A DNA stretch of 64,000 nt from Oncomelania hupensis (taxonomy: Eukaryota; Mollusca; Gastropoda; Littorinimorpha; Pomatiopsidae): positions 56,291,874-56,355,873 of the forward strand of contig CM072525.1 of the NCBI GenBank assembly GCA_036898135.1, in the 5' to 3' direction. Both the position numbers and the translations under genes were made by a program. Position 1 is the stretch's first letter, and every line of letters begins with the position of its first letter. Below, piece by piece: positions 44,740-55,332 of this stretch. The notes under the pieces are model-generated. The model did no database searches. It saw only the letters and a list, made by a program, of their open reading frames with translations, and was not told where the DNA came from.

Positions 44740-45060
44740 GAATACAATGTATTTGTAGCACTAATAGTGAGGTAATGGCGGATGGAGCTGATCTGACGGG
44801 TGGCGGTGTAAGCAGAGCGACAGATGTGAGAGGTGTGATTGTTGAGAGACATATCATCAGAGAGAATGTAGCCAAGTTCCTAGCAGAGGGAGCTGTCAGA
44901 GCAGCCTACTTGAAGAGAAGTGGAAAGAGATGAGGCAAATGATGATTTAAGAGTGTGGATAAGTAGTATTTCTGTCTTGTCATCATTGAACCTCAGCCTA
45001 CTGAGGGCCATACTTGACTTGACCTCATCAATGCACTCCCGCACAGGTTACTCATTTATT
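44740..45060 (-). mobile_element. L2-like LINE fragment
   Basis: On the minus strand: VRECIDEVKSSMALSRLRFN, DDKTEILLIHTL, then MSLNNHTSHICRSAYTATRQ and ISSIRHYLTISATNTL. This is the same RT region as the fragment at 31617-32433 but diverged, with a stop near the centre. It abuts the 3' tail of LINE D. Confidence 0.75.
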
Positions 45061-45140
45061 GTCTATTATTCACCTAAGTGATTTAGATATTATTCAAGTG
45101 TGTTACAGTCTGGACAGTGAAGTTAACAAGAGAAGGATGC

Positions 45141-45412
45141 CAAACTTGCTTTGGATCGTGGAGATCTTGGGCTGTTTAGTACTTGTTAGCCGCTTTACAG
45201 TCTGGTAGACCTTCTTGCTGTTGTTCTTTTTCAGACTTATTTATTTCCTGGCATTGATCTTCTATCCAGTGCCCATGCCTTTTCTGATGTCATTATAGAT
45301 TTTTTAGTAGACATTAGATCCCTGTGAGGTGTTCTTTTTCTTTTTCATCTCTCTTCATTTGTCACACAAGTCCAAAAGTTCAGGTGTGATCTACGGTTTC
45401 TTCTTCGACAAT
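45141..45412 (-). mobile_element. RTE LINE fragment
   Basis: Reverse complement matches RTE copy 1 between about 21345 and 21610, the linker between endonuclease and reverse transcriptase, including AGATCACACCTGAACTTTTG and CGGCTAACAAGTACTAAACA. No catalytic motif; a truncated relic. Confidence 0.8.
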
Positions 45413-45731
45413 GAAATACATTTCATTAATCTGTAGTAAAATCATTTTGAATTATTAACATATTCATCTATGCACACACACCCATAAAAATAATAAAGGG
45501 AACAAGTTTATTACTATTTTGTGCAATAGCACAAATAAAAGATACTAAGTATTCAGCACCACACAATTATTACTACCCACACACAAATCTACACACACAT
45601 ACCCCAAATACACACACCTAAAACACTTTCTAACTTGCACATACGTACACACTCACACACATTCCCACAGTAGCACAATGATCTTGCTTCACAACCCATC
45701 CACTCTTCGCATAGACTACCAGCATGCAGGT
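45413..45731. other. CA-rich spacer, no gene seen
   Basis: Contains scattered ACACAC and CACACA runs (about 45470-45665) and no coding signal. It ends at the target duplication of LINE C. Confidence 0.6.
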
Positions 45732-45744
45732 TAAGCAGCCACCC

Positions 45745-45817
45745 GCCCCCACGGGCTCGGCTCCGCGCGCCGGGGGTGGACCCCATGCCTCTCTCTGGCT
45801 GGGTGACCAAGTTGCCT
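45745..45817 (+). ncRNA. Candidate HDV-like ribozyme at LINE C 5' end
   Basis: Sequence identical to that at 3323-3395 in copy A, so the same P1, P3 with 7-nt UCCGCGC loop, P1.1, P4 and CNRA can be drawn. The first nucleotide of the predicted ribozyme is the first nucleotide after the target duplication. In copies D and F the base after the candidate catalytic C is A instead of C, the variable N of CNRA. Self-cleavage has not been tested. Confidence 0.5.
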
Positions 45818-46379
45818 ACCCCTTTTTCTTCTCTTTTGTCTTGTTTCTGTCTTATTGGTCCTTTCACCTATATTCTCTTCACCCTTAAATTCTCCCAGTA
45901 TACTATGCAGTTTTGACTCCCTTTCTTCTGCCTTACCGGTCTTTCCCTGTCTTCTTTTTCCCCATCATTCCTTCTTTTTCTACCCTTCTTTTTCTCTGTG
46001 GCCTTCTCTTGGCCCCCTGCGTTTGCCGTGCAGGGCAACCCGTGTCGGGGGAGAATGGGATCCTGGAGGTTGAGGTCACTGAGGGACTGCGGTCCCTCAC
46101 ACTAACACACCTCTTTGGCCCGGACTTCTCCTAGACGGGAGGCTGGCGTGGCCCGCGTCAGTCAAGCGGCTGGTCGTGTATTGCCCTAGCTCTGCTAGAA
46201 GGCTGCGGCTCATGGGTCAAACTTGAACAAAACCGTAGTGGCAGTGCGGGATTGTCTGGGTGTATATCCCCCCTGTAACCCTGGTGCGTTTCCTTGCTGG
46301 ACTTTCCGCTTGGACGCATCCCCTTGTTGGACTCCGTGGTGGGTGGGGAGCAGGGGGGATGAATTCATAAATTAATAAC

Positions 46380-47840
46380 ATGGCTTCCACAAATAAAAGA
46401 AGACTGCGTGATGACGGACCGGATTCGGACACGGACAGTGAAATTGATACGAGACAGAAAGCTTGTGCGTCGGGGGTGGAAGGGGCCTGGCCTCGTTTTT
46501 TGGTTGTAGAGGGGACGGATCCGGCTATGCCAATAGGCAAGCTGTCTCCGTTCGCAATACAGAAGGGTTTTCAATCCGTTTGCACAATCGGGTTCAAAGA
46601 TGTGAAAAAACTGAGATCTGGGGCCTACCTGGTGGAGTGCTCAACCAAAAGGGCATCGGATAGTCTTCTAAAGAGGAATTCGACTGTCTTCGTTGATAGA
46701 CCAATCAAAGTTTCTGTTCATGGACGGTTGAATTCCTCCAAGGGAGTCATCCGATGTCAGGATTTGATCGACATGTCGGAATTGGAAATCCGAGATGAGC
46801 TCTCCAGCCAGGGGGTCACAGCAGTCCAGCGGGTTTTCGTCACCAAAGGATCCCAACGTATCCCCACCAACACACTTTTTGTGACCTTCGCTATGGCCAA
46901 ATTGCCGGAGTCACTCAAGGTGGGGTACCTTAGGGTGAAGGTGACGCCGTTTGTACCATCACCGTTGCGATGCTACCGGTGCCAAAGATTTGGTCACGGT
47001 AGCAAGACCTGTAAAAGCAAGGAAATATGTCGTGATTGTGGTAAAGAGAAACACGAAAACGAATGCAAAAATCCAATTTGCTGTGTGAATTGCGCCGGGA
47101 ATCATTCTTCCAGCTCCAAAGACTGTCCTCAGTGGCAGTTGGAGCTGGAAATCCAAAAGGTGCGGGCCACTGAGAGTTGCTCCTTTGGCGACGCAAGGAA
47201 AAAAGTTCTTGCAAGTAGGCCGGTGCTTAAAGAGAGGTCCTTTGCGTCTGTGGCGGGTTCCACATCTCATGTGGAACTTAGCGCACACCCGACAGTGGAC
47301 ACTGCCATGAGTAAAATTACACAGATCTTGGAAACGTTGTGCAAACGGATGGATGCTTTAGAAAAGATGCTCGTGTTGCTTGCCCAGAAGGGGGTTTCTC
47401 CAGCCCCACCGAATCCACTGGAGAACGTGCCGACGGGCACGTCAAAAACCGTCACTCCAAGCGCGCAGACGGCCGCGCCAAAAGCCGTCACTCCTGCCAC
47501 GAAGGAGGCTAGGCCTCATGCCACCGCACCAGCAACGACCGGTTTTAGCGACCGGGTAGTTGCTGGGGCGACTAAAATCCTAGTTACCCAGCAGAAGAGC
47601 GTCAGAGGAGGAGAGGGAAAGATTGGCAGGGGTGAAGGGGAGAGGGAAGATATAAAATCTGGTGCTGGGGAGAGGGGGAGGAAGTCCGCTGGCAGCTCGG
47701 GTTCCGGGTCTTTGACAAAGAATCAAAGGCCCGGACCCCTTTCTTCCAAGCCCCAGCAGCCTCTCGAAACGGAGAACCGTTTCGGGGGGTTGATGGAACA
47801 TGAAGAGATGGACGAGGGTCCAAAAGATACAGAGACATAA
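46380..47840 (+). CDS. LINE C ORF1, CCHC zinc-knuckle protein
   Basis: 486 codons from ATG to TAA. The N-terminus is charged (MASTNKRRLRDDGPDSDTDS) and a conserved region follows (about 36-195). Three zinc knuckles follow: C198-x2-C201-x4-H206-x4-C211, C217-x2-C220-x4-H225-x3-C229, C235-x2-C238-x3-H242-x6-C249. The remainder is a Ser/Pro/Ala/Thr linker and a basic Gly-rich tail. By family it should coat LINE RNA and deliver it with ORF2 protein to the target. The last codons overlap the opening of the ORF2 frame, and the ORF2 ATG lies 14 nt after the stop, which suggests termination-reinitiation or frameshifting (inference). Confidence 0.93.
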   Translation: MASTNKRRLRDDGPDSDTDSEIDTRQKACASGVEGAWPRFLVVEGTDPAMPIGKLSPFAIQKGFQSVCTIGFKDVKKLRSGAYLVECSTKRASDSLLKRNSTVFVDRPIKVSVHGRLNSSKGVIRCQDLIDMSELEIRDELSSQGVTAVQRVFVTKGSQRIPTNTLFVTFAMAKLPESLKVGYLRVKVTPFVPSPLRCYRCQRFGHGSKTCKSKEICRDCGKEKHENECKNPICCVNCAGNHSSSSKDCPQWQLELEIQKVRATESCSFGDARKKVLASRPVLKERSFASVAGSTSHVELSAHPTVDTAMSKITQILETLCKRMDALEKMLVLLAQKGVSPAPPNPLENVPTGTSKTVTPSAQTAAPKAVTPATKEARPHATAPATTGFSDRVVAGATKILVTQQKSVRGGEGKIGRGEGEREDIKSGAGERGRKSAGSSGSGSLTKNQRPGPLSSKPQQPLETENRFGGLMEHEEMDEGPKDTET

Positions 47841-47854
47841 TTGTGCTCTCGGAG

Positions 47855-50800
47855 ATGAAACTTTTAGCATTCTTTTACTTAATTTTTATGTCCATTTTAC
47901 AATGGAACATCCGAGGGATAAGGGCAAATTATGAGGAGCTATGCTGTCTGCTGACAGAGCATCGACCTGAAGTATTGGCCCTTCAGGAAACTCTCCTGTC
48001 AGAAAAACATCCTATAGATATTACTGGTTATTCCTCTCTAGATTGTTTATCTTCTAGAGGCGTTTCACTCTTTATCCATAGAAATGTCCCATTTAATCCA
48101 ATTTTACTTAATACAAGTTTACCAGCAGTTGCAGCTAGAGTATCTCTTTTTAAATCCCTCACAGTTTGTTCTCTATATTTGACACCATCAATAAATGTAA
48201 CTAAAAGTGAACTTGAGAATTTGGTCCAACAGTTACCTCCCCCTTTTTTGTTGTTGGGAGATTTTAATGGACGCTCTCCCCTGTGGGGTAGTGATCGTGC
48301 CGATTCTCAGGGTAAAATAATTGAAGACATTTTAGACTCGTTAAACCTAGTAACTTTGAACGAGGGTGCTCCAACTTTTTCCTGTTCTAGAACTGCTTCT
48401 TTGTCCCACATTGATATATCGATCTGTGATCCCTCCTTACTTTTGGATTTTAAATGGACAGTTTTAGAAGATCTCCATGGCAGCGACCATTTCCCGGTTT
48501 TATTAAAACATGATTCAGATAACCTTGAGCAAACTCATGGCAGGTGGAAACTGAAACAAGCTAACTGGAGTCTGTTTTCTAACCTGTCTGAGGCCCAGCT
48601 ACGTGCTAAGAACCAGGAATTTTCAAATGCCTTAGATCCAATACAGCTTTATACTGACATAGTTATTAACAGTGCCAAGGAGTCCATTCCGCAAACTTCG
48701 TCAAATCCTCACACACTTAAAAAACCCTGGTTTGACGATGAATGTAGAAAACTTCAGCAAGCTCGTAAAAAAGCTTTAAGAACTATGTTTTTACACCCAA
48801 GCACTGAAAATAAACAAAACCACCAACGTTTGCGAGCGCAATGCCGACAGCTCTTCAAACGAAAGAGAAAGGAATCGTGGAGAGGTTTCTGCTCCACGCT
48901 TAATTCAAAAGCGAAACTGTCGAAGGTGTGGAAAGTAGTCCGCAAACTCAAAAATAGAAGTAACAAACAGGTGAGCCCATGCCTTATTGTGCAGGGTGAC
49001 GTAATCGGAGATAAAAAATTAGTAGCTGATCTTTTGGCTTCTTCTTTTGCTGCAAATTCTTCCTCTGAAAATTATTCTGTCCCTTTTCAAACAGTTAAAA
49101 CCCGTAAAGAAAAACAACAGTTACATTTTACCTCCGATAATTCTGAAGATTACAACATTCCGTTTTCATTAGTCGAACTTGATGATGCAATTAACAAAAG
49201 TGCAGATTCAGCAGTTGGACCGGATGATGTACATTATCAATTTCTCAGACATTTAACAAGGTACTCACGGTCTCAACTGCTGGACATCTTCAATCAGCTC
49301 TGGATCACTGGCACCTTTCCTCCCTCCTGGAGAAAGGCCATTATTGTACCCATCCCTAAACCTGGCAAAGACCATACTAACCCGACAAACTATAGACCAA
49401 TAGCCCTAACGTCTTGCTTATGCAAGACACTGGAAAGAATGGTTTATTCTCGTTTACTGTGGTATCTCGAAACCAATAATATCTTATCCAACACTCAGTG
49501 TGGCTTTCGAAGTGGTCGAAGTACTGTTGACCACCTGGTGCGACTGGTAACTTTTATCCGTAATGCGTTCGTCCAGGGTGAACATGTCGTTGCCATCATG
49601 TTTGATTTGGAAAAAGCCTATGACACCACATGGAAATATGGCATTCTTTCAGATTTACAAGAAATGGGTTTGAAGGGACATTTACCTCTGTTTATATCCA
49701 ATTTTCTAACAGACAGAATTTTTCAGGTTAAGGTTGGGGGATCTTTGTCAGATACAAGAGAACAGGAGATGGGAGTGCCTCAGGGTAGCATCTTGTCTCC
49801 CTTGCTGTTTAATATTAAAATAAATAACATTGTTCGTTCCGTTAAACGGGGAATTGACAATTCTTTATTTGTCGACGATTTTGCATTGGTAGCCAAAGGT
49901 AAAACTTTGGCATCTGCAGAACGTCAGCTACAGTTATGTGTCAAGGCCGTTGAAGACTGGGTTTTACAAAATGGTTTTAAATTTTCTGAAGCAAAAACTG
50001 AATGTATTCACTTTTCCCAGCGCCGGGGAATTATTCAAGACCCTACTATTCTCCTCAATAAAACTCCAATAAAGGCGGTCAAACAAGTCAAATTTTTGGG
50101 TGTTATTTTTGATCAAAAGCTATCTTTCATTCCTCACCTGAAAATTTTGAAAACTAAATGTCAACAGGCCTGCAATTTGCTCAAGGTTATCAGTGGTACA
50201 GACTGGGGTGCTGACAAGAAAACTTTATTGCTGTTATATCGTTCTTTAATTAGATCCAAGTTAGACTATGGTTGCATTGTCTATGGTTCTGCTAGAAAAT
50301 CTTATCTTAAGATGCTAGATCCAGTTGCCCATCAGGCACTACGCATTGCTTTGGGTGCGTTTCGCACTTCCCCTTGTGAAAGCCTTTACGTGGAAGCTAA
50401 CGAACCCCCGCTGGAGCTGAGACGTACAAAATTGTCAATGAATTACTATTTAAAATTAAAAACTGATCCTATGAACCCTGCTTATGACTGTGTTTTCAAC
50501 CCAGATTTTGTTCAGAAATTTGAAGCCAAACCTAACACAATCCCTCCGTTTGGCATCAGAATGCAAGCTCATCTGGAAAAAGCAGGCATTGATGTTGCTT
50601 CCATCAACGACGATGAGCTTCGGACTGAAGCTCCCCCATGGAAATTATTTATCCCAAACATTAATTGGCAGTTGTCCGCTTTCCTTAAAAACAATACATC
50701 CGAAACCGTATATAACCAACTTTATTTAGAACAGTGTGCTTTATACCCAGGATATGAACAACTTTTTACAGACGGGTCAAAGAAAGGAGATTCAGTTGCT

Positions 50801-51574
50801 GCTGCGTCTGTCTCCGAGAGACACTTAGACCAGCCTTTGCAACAGCGTTTACCTGATTTTTGTTCTGTTTATACAGCTGAGCTCAAGGCAATTCATTTAG
50901 CTCTGAAACAAGTTTATCAATCCAAAAGAACCTCATTTTTAATCATGTCCGATTCATTGTCAGCACTTCAGGCTCTTTCCACGAGAAAGATATCACACCC
51001 TTTTCTGGCAGAGATCCATGACCTCCATACACAACTTGTTTCTGAGGGTAAAAAGATAGTGTTTATGTGGGTCCCTGGTCACATGGGCATCCGCGGCAAT
51101 ATTGCAGTAGACAGGGCGGCTAAAGATGCTCTACATCTCGATTTCCCTCCAGAGATTTTCCAGTTTGTGCCCTACTCTGACCTACGTTGTATGACTGGAT
51201 CTTATTGTAAACGACTGTGGCAGATTGACTGGTCTAACCATGTCAACAACAAATTATTTCAAATTCTTCCCGATTTGTCCACTTCTTTGCCTAACTTTGC
51301 GTCCACTCGCAGAGAGGAAACAGTGTTATCTCGCCTTCATATTGGGCATACTTATGTCACCCACAGTTTCCTTTTAAAAGGAGAAAAACCACCATGGTGC
51401 TTTGCATGTGATCAATCTTTTTCTGTTCGCCATTTTATGTCTGAATGTGCTGATTTGATTGAGGAAAGGGAAACATATTTTGGTTCCATACCTTTCAAAG
51501 AGATTTTTAAAGTATGTAATGGTCAACATCTGTTTCAATTTTTACATGATGTTGGTTTGTTCTATCGCATATAA
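47855..51574 (+). CDS. LINE C ORF2, endonuclease-reverse transcriptase-RNase H
   Basis: The first ATG is at 47855 (another at 47888); the frame is open upstream through 47843. Numbering from 47843: APE endonuclease (about 17-225) with N22, E49, D140/N142, D191 and S214-D215-H216. Reverse transcriptase (about 450-780) with VPIPKPGKDH, NYRPIAL, QCGFRSGRST, FDLEKAYD (D588), GVPQGSILSP and FVDD (D678, D679). RNase H (about 970-1095) with D977, E1013, D1037, H1080 and D1090. C-terminal zinc motif C1186-x2-C1189-x7-H1197-x4-C1202. It would nick target DNA, prime reverse transcription there and remove template RNA. FVDD instead of the commoner FADD/YADD is shared by all copies. No inactivating change was seen. 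Confidence 0.95.
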   Translation: MKLLAFFYLIFMSILQWNIRGIRANYEELCCLLTEHRPEVLALQETLLSEKHPIDITGYSSLDCLSSRGVSLFIHRNVPFNPILLNTSLPAVAARVSLFKSLTVCSLYLTPSINVTKSELENLVQQLPPPFLLLGDFNGRSPLWGSDRADSQGKIIEDILDSLNLVTLNEGAPTFSCSRTASLSHIDISICDPSLLLDFKWTVLEDLHGSDHFPVLLKHDSDNLEQTHGRWKLKQANWSLFSNLSEAQLRAKNQEFSNALDPIQLYTDIVINSAKESIPQTSSNPHTLKKPWFDDECRKLQQARKKALRTMFLHPSTENKQNHQRLRAQCRQLFKRKRKESWRGFCSTLNSKAKLSKVWKVVRKLKNRSNKQVSPCLIVQGDVIGDKKLVADLLASSFAANSSSENYSVPFQTVKTRKEKQQLHFTSDNSEDYNIPFSLVELDDAINKSADSAVGPDDVHYQFLRHLTRYSRSQLLDIFNQLWITGTFPPSWRKAIIVPIPKPGKDHTNPTNYRPIALTSCLCKTLERMVYSRLLWYLETNNILSNTQCGFRSGRSTVDHLVRLVTFIRNAFVQGEHVVAIMFDLEKAYDTTWKYGILSDLQEMGLKGHLPLFISNFLTDRIFQVKVGGSLSDTREQEMGVPQGSILSPLLFNIKINNIVRSVKRGIDNSLFVDDFALVAKGKTLASAERQLQLCVKAVEDWVLQNGFKFSEAKTECIHFSQRRGIIQDPTILLNKTPIKAVKQVKFLGVIFDQKLSFIPHLKILKTKCQQACNLLKVISGTDWGADKKTLLLLYRSLIRSKLDYGCIVYGSARKSYLKMLDPVAHQALRIALGAFRTSPCESLYVEANEPPLELRRTKLSMNYYLKLKTDPMNPAYDCVFNPDFVQKFEAKPNTIPPFGIRMQAHLEKAGIDVASINDDELRTEAPPWKLFIPNINWQLSAFLKNNTSETVYNQLYLEQCALYPGYEQLFTDGSKKGDSVAAASVSERHLDQPLQQRLPDFCSVYTAELKAIHLALKQVYQSKRTSFLIMSDSLSALQALSTRKISHPFLAEIHDLHTQLVSEGKKIVFMWVPGHMGIRGNIAVDRAAKDALHLDFPPEIFQFVPYSDLRCMTGSYCKRLWQIDWSNHVNNKLFQILPDLSTSLPNFASTRREETVLSRLHIGHTYVTHSFLLKGEKPPWCFACDQSFSVRHFMSECADLIEERETYFGSIPFKEIFKVCNGQHLFQFLHDVGLFYRI

Positions 51575-51623
51575 ATTGTATCGACATGTTTTGTTTAGTT
51601 TGGATTTTATTAGGACTGAATTT

Positions 51624-51749
51624 AGTGATTTGATTGAAGAAAGAGAATATATTTTTAATACATCAGTTTTAAAGAAGTCTCTTAAAGAGGTGTCATGTGA
51701 AAGTTTGTTTGTGTATTTAAGAGTAACAGGCTTGTTTTTTAAGACTTGA
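51624..51749 (+). other. Duplicate of the ORF2 C-terminal segment in LINE C 3'UTR
   Basis: Same out-of-frame (+1) coding-like segment as at 9203-9328: SDLIEERE then KKSLKEVSCESLF then LRVTGLFFKT. Open to its own stop at 51749. Confidence 0.75.
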
Positions 51750-51861
51750 ATCATTTTATAATATTTTAAGATAACGTCTCTCTGGTCCTGATTTGGCTCG
51801 GAAGAGTCCGCTGGACCTAAAGCAATAACCTTGTATTGTATTGTATTGTAAGCAGCCACCC

Positions 51862-52011
51862 AGTGACCGAATCACAAGATTAGGACATACTTTAAGAAGA
51901 GAAAGATTTTGAGTTTTTTCTTGACCTTTTTCCGAAAGAGTTTAGAGAATACATTGGGACCTTGAGAACACAGGCATCTTAAGAGCGCAGAGAACGGCCT
52001 GGCTGATAGGG
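51862..52011. other. Short spacer between LINE copies C and F
   Basis: About 150 bp with no recognised feature; the two LINE copies are in the same orientation. Confidence 0.6.
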
Positions 52012-52399
52012 GCCCCCACGGGCTTGGCTCCGCGCGCTGGGGGTGGACCCCATGCCTCTCTCTGGCTGGGTGACAAAGTTGCCTACCCCTTTTTCTTCTC
52101 TTTTGTCTTGTTTCTGTCTTATTGGTCCTTTCATCTATATTCTTTTCACACATAAATTCTCCCACTAAACTGTGCAGTTTTGACTTCCTCTCTTCTGCCT
52201 TACCGGACTTTTCCTGTCTTCCTTTTCCCCATCATTCCTTCTTTTCCTACCCTTCTTTTTCTCTGTGGCCTTCTCTTGGCCCCCTGCGTTTGCCGTGCAG
52301 GGCAACCTGTGTCGGGGGAGAATGGGATCCTGGAGGTTGAGATCACTGAGGGACTGTGGTCCCTCACACTAACACACCTCTTTGGCCCGGACTTCTCCT

Positions 52400-53620
52400 T
52401 GAGATCTGTGGCCTACCTCAACCAAAAGGGCATCGGATTGTCTTCTAAAGAGGAATTTGACCGTAATTGTTGACAGACAAATCAAAGTTTTTGTGCATTG
52501 ACGGTTGAATTCCTCCAAGGGAGTCATCCGATGTCAGGATTTGTCTGATCGACATGTTGGAATTGGAAATCCGAGATGAGCTCTCCAGCCAGGGGGTCAC
52601 AGCAGTCCAGCGGGTCTATGTCACCAAAGGACCCCAAAGTATCCCCACCAACACACTTTTTGTGACCTTCGCTATGGCCAAATTGCCGGAGTCACTCAAG
52701 GTGGGGTACCTTAGGGTGAAGGTGACACCGTTCGTACCATCACCGCTGCGATGCTACCGTTGCCATAGGTTTGGTCACGGTAGCAAAACCTGTAATAGCA
52801 AAGAAATATGTCGAGATTGTGCAAAAGACAAACATGAAAATGAATGCAAAAATCCGATTTGCTGCGTGAATTGCGCCGGGAATCATTCTTCCAGCTCCAA
52901 AAATTGTCCTCAGTGGCAGTTGGAGCTGGAAATCCAAAAGGTGCGGGCCACTGAGAGTTGCTCCTTTGGAGACGCAAGAAAAAAAGTACTTGAAAGTAGG
53001 CCGGTTCTTAAAGAGAGGTCCTTTGCGTCTGTGGCGGGTTCCACATCTCATGTGGAACCTAGCGCACACCTGTCAATGGACACTTCCATGAATATAATGA
53101 CGCAGATCTTGGAAACATTGTGCAGACGGATGGATGCTCTAGAAAAAATGCTCACGTTGTTTGCTCAAAAGGGATTTCTCCAGCCCCACCGATTACACAG
53201 GAGAACGTGCTGACGGGCACGTCCCCAACCGGCACCCACAACACTCAGACGGCCGTGTCTAAAGCCGTCACACCTGCTGCAAAGGAGGCTAGGCCTCAGG
53301 CCATTGCACCAGCAACGACAGGTTTTAGCGACCGGGTAGTTGCTGAGGCGGCTAAGATTCTAGATGCTCAGCAGAGGAGCGTCAGAGGAGGAGAGGGAAA
53401 GGTTGGAAGGGGTGAGAGAGAGAGGGAAGATATAAAATCCATTGCTGGGGAGAAGGGGAGGAAGTCGGCTGGCAGTTCGGGTTCCGGGGCTTTGACGAAA
53501 AATCAAAGGCCCCGACCCCTTTCTTCCAAGCACCATCAACCTCTCAAGACGGAGAACCGTTTCGGGGGGTTGATGGACCATGAAGAGATGGACGAGGGTC
53601 CGAAAGCTAAAGAGTCGTAA
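52400..53620 (+). pseudogene. LINE F ORF1 remnant
   Basis: Lacks the first ~75 codons and has several disruptions before 52554. From there LEIRDELSSQGVTAVQRVYV runs through the three zinc knuckles (CYRCHRFGHGSKTC, CRDCAKDKH, CCVNCAGNH) to about 53180. There a deleted G in a G run (AAAAGGGATTT, against AAGGGGGTTT in copy A) shifts the frame. The linker and basic tail continue in the new frame to 53620. Confidence 0.85.
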
Positions 53621-53634
53621 TTGTGCTCTCAGAG

Positions 53635-55330
53635 ATGAAAATTTTAGCATTCTTTTACTTCCTTTTTATGGCCATTTTACAATGGAATATCCGAGGGATA
53701 AGGGCAAATTATAAGGAGCTCTGCTGTCTGCTGACGGAGCATCAACCTGAGGTGTTAGCCATTCAGGAAACTCTCCTGTCAGAGAAACATCTTATAGATA
53801 TTACTGGTTATTTGTCTCTAGATTGTATATCTTCTAGAGGCGTTTCACTCTTTATTCATAGAAACATCCCATTTAACCCAATTTCACTTAATACAAGTTT
53901 ACCAGCAGTTGCAGCCCCAGTATATCTTTTTAAATCCCTCACAGTTTGTTCTATACAGTGGAGTCCGGGTATAACGAATCTCAAGGGGGGAAATTTCGGG
54001 TTCGTTACAAGCGGGATTCGCTGTAGAGATTTGTACTGTAAACGGAAGTACACACCGGTGATGAGTACACATCACAACATACAGTACGTAGATCGATCTA
54101 GGCCTACGAAGTTTATCAACAATGACTTCATTCAAGGCTATTTATAGCAGCCAATGACAGTTATGACTTCAAGGCCTGGTTGACCTATGTACAAACTGGC
54201 ATGCTTCTGCTGCTGTTCGTTATTGGCGATGAGCCAATTGAGGCAAAGTAGGCCAAGGGAATACACAAAGGGTTCGTTACAAGCGGAGATTCGTTATTTG
54301 CCTAGCTGGATTTGTTCGTTATAGGAAGGGATTAAATAGTAAGACAAAGAAGGGAGTGTGTCGGGAAATGGATGGTAGTACGCTAATCGCGGGTGTTCGT
54401 TATTCCAAGGTTCGTTGTAGGTGGACTCCACTGTATATTTGACCCCATCAATAAATGCAAATAAAAATGAACTTGAGAATTTGATCCAACAGTTACCTAC
54501 CCCTTTTTTGTTGTTGGGAGATTTTAATGGACGCTCTCCCCTGTGGGGTAGCGATCGTACCGATTCTCAGAGGAAAATAATTGAAGACATTTTAGACTCG
54601 TTGAACCTAGTAGCTTTGAACGAGGGTGCTCCAACTTTTTCCTGTTCAAGAACTGCTTAATTCTTTGTCCCACATTGATATATCGATCTGTGATCCCTCC
54701 TTACTTTTGGATTTTAAATGGACAGTTTTAGAAGATCTCCATCATGGCAGCGACCATTTCCCGGTTTTATTAAAACATGATTCAGACAACCTTGAGCAAA
54801 CTCATGGCAGGTGGAAACTGAAACAAGCTAACTGGGGTCTGTTTTCTAACCTGTCTGAGGTTCAGTTAAGTGCTAAGAAACAGGAATTTTCAAATGCCAG
54901 AGATCCAATACAGCTCAACACTGACATAGTTATAAATATAATTTAAAAAACCCTGGTTTGATGATAAATGTAAAAAACTTCAGCAAGCCCGTAAAAAAAG
55001 TTTTAAGAATGATGTATCTGCACCCAAACTCTGAAAATAAACAGAACCACCGTTTGTGAGCGCAATGCCGACATCTCTTCAAAAGTAAAAGAAAATCGTT
55101 AAGAGGTTTCTGCTCCACGCTAAATTCGAAAGTGAAACTGTTGAAGGTTTGGAAAGTGGTCCGCAAACTCAAAAATAAAAGTAACAAACAGGTGAGCCCA
55201 TGCCTTACTGTGCAGAGGGACGTAATCGGAGATAAAAAACTAGTAGCTGATCTTTTGGCCTCTTCTTTTGCTGCAAATTCTTCTTCTGAAAATCATTCTG
55301 TCTCTTTTCAAACAATTAAAACAACGTAAA
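53635..55330 (+). pseudogene. LINE F ORF2 endonuclease remnant
   Basis: Reads QWNIRGIRANYKELCCLLTE, LAIQETLLSEK and RGVSLFIHRN up to 53955, then the pogo-like MITE. It resumes at 54434 with YLTPSINANKNELENLIQQL, GDFNGRSPLWGS and HIDISICD. A TAA insertion lies at about 54658 and further frame breaks follow (54740, 54945, 55060). It ends before the RT domain. Confidence 0.87.
53956..54433. mobile_element. pogo/Tigger-like MITE (478 bp)
   Basis: Terminal inverted repeats CAGTGGAGTCC / GGACTCCACTG with TA at both junctions (53954-53955 and 54434-54435). Sub-terminal TATAACGAA and TTCGTTA motifs are as in pogo/Tigger-type Tc1-mariner elements. The interior repeats TTCGTTA(T/C) several times. No transposase is encoded. 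Copies B and C show the empty site. Confidence 0.85.
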
Positions 55331-55332
55331 GG

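Larger units (their letters stand above)
45745..51848 (+). mobile_element. LINE copy C, full length with both ORFs intact
   Basis: A 6,104-bp element bounded by the perfect 13-bp duplication TAAGCAGCCACCC (45732-45744 and 51849-51861). It has a 635-nt 5'UTR starting GCCCCCACGGG, ORF1 of 486 codons, ORF2 open for 1,243 codons, the family 3' tail and a TTGTA repeat. Both ORFs are uninterrupted and all catalytic motifs are present. Perfect target repeats plus intact ORFs indicate a young insertion and a potentially active source copy. Family: I-superfamily LINE with RNase H. Confidence 0.96.
52012..55332 (+). mobile_element. LINE copy F, deleted and 3'-truncated
   Basis: Starts with the full family 5' end. 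At about 52399 a deletion joins the late 5'UTR to ORF1 near residue 80, removing the ORF1 start. ORF1 then has a second small deletion and a frameshift. ORF2 contains a 478-bp pogo-like insertion and several lesions. Homology stops abruptly at about 55332 within the region just before the RT domain, so the 3' half is lost. No target duplication. Confidence 0.88.

Noticed and set aside
47843..47845. GTG as start codon of LINE C ORF2
   Set aside because: Animal translation does not normally initiate at GTG; ATG 47855 follows four codons later in the same frame.
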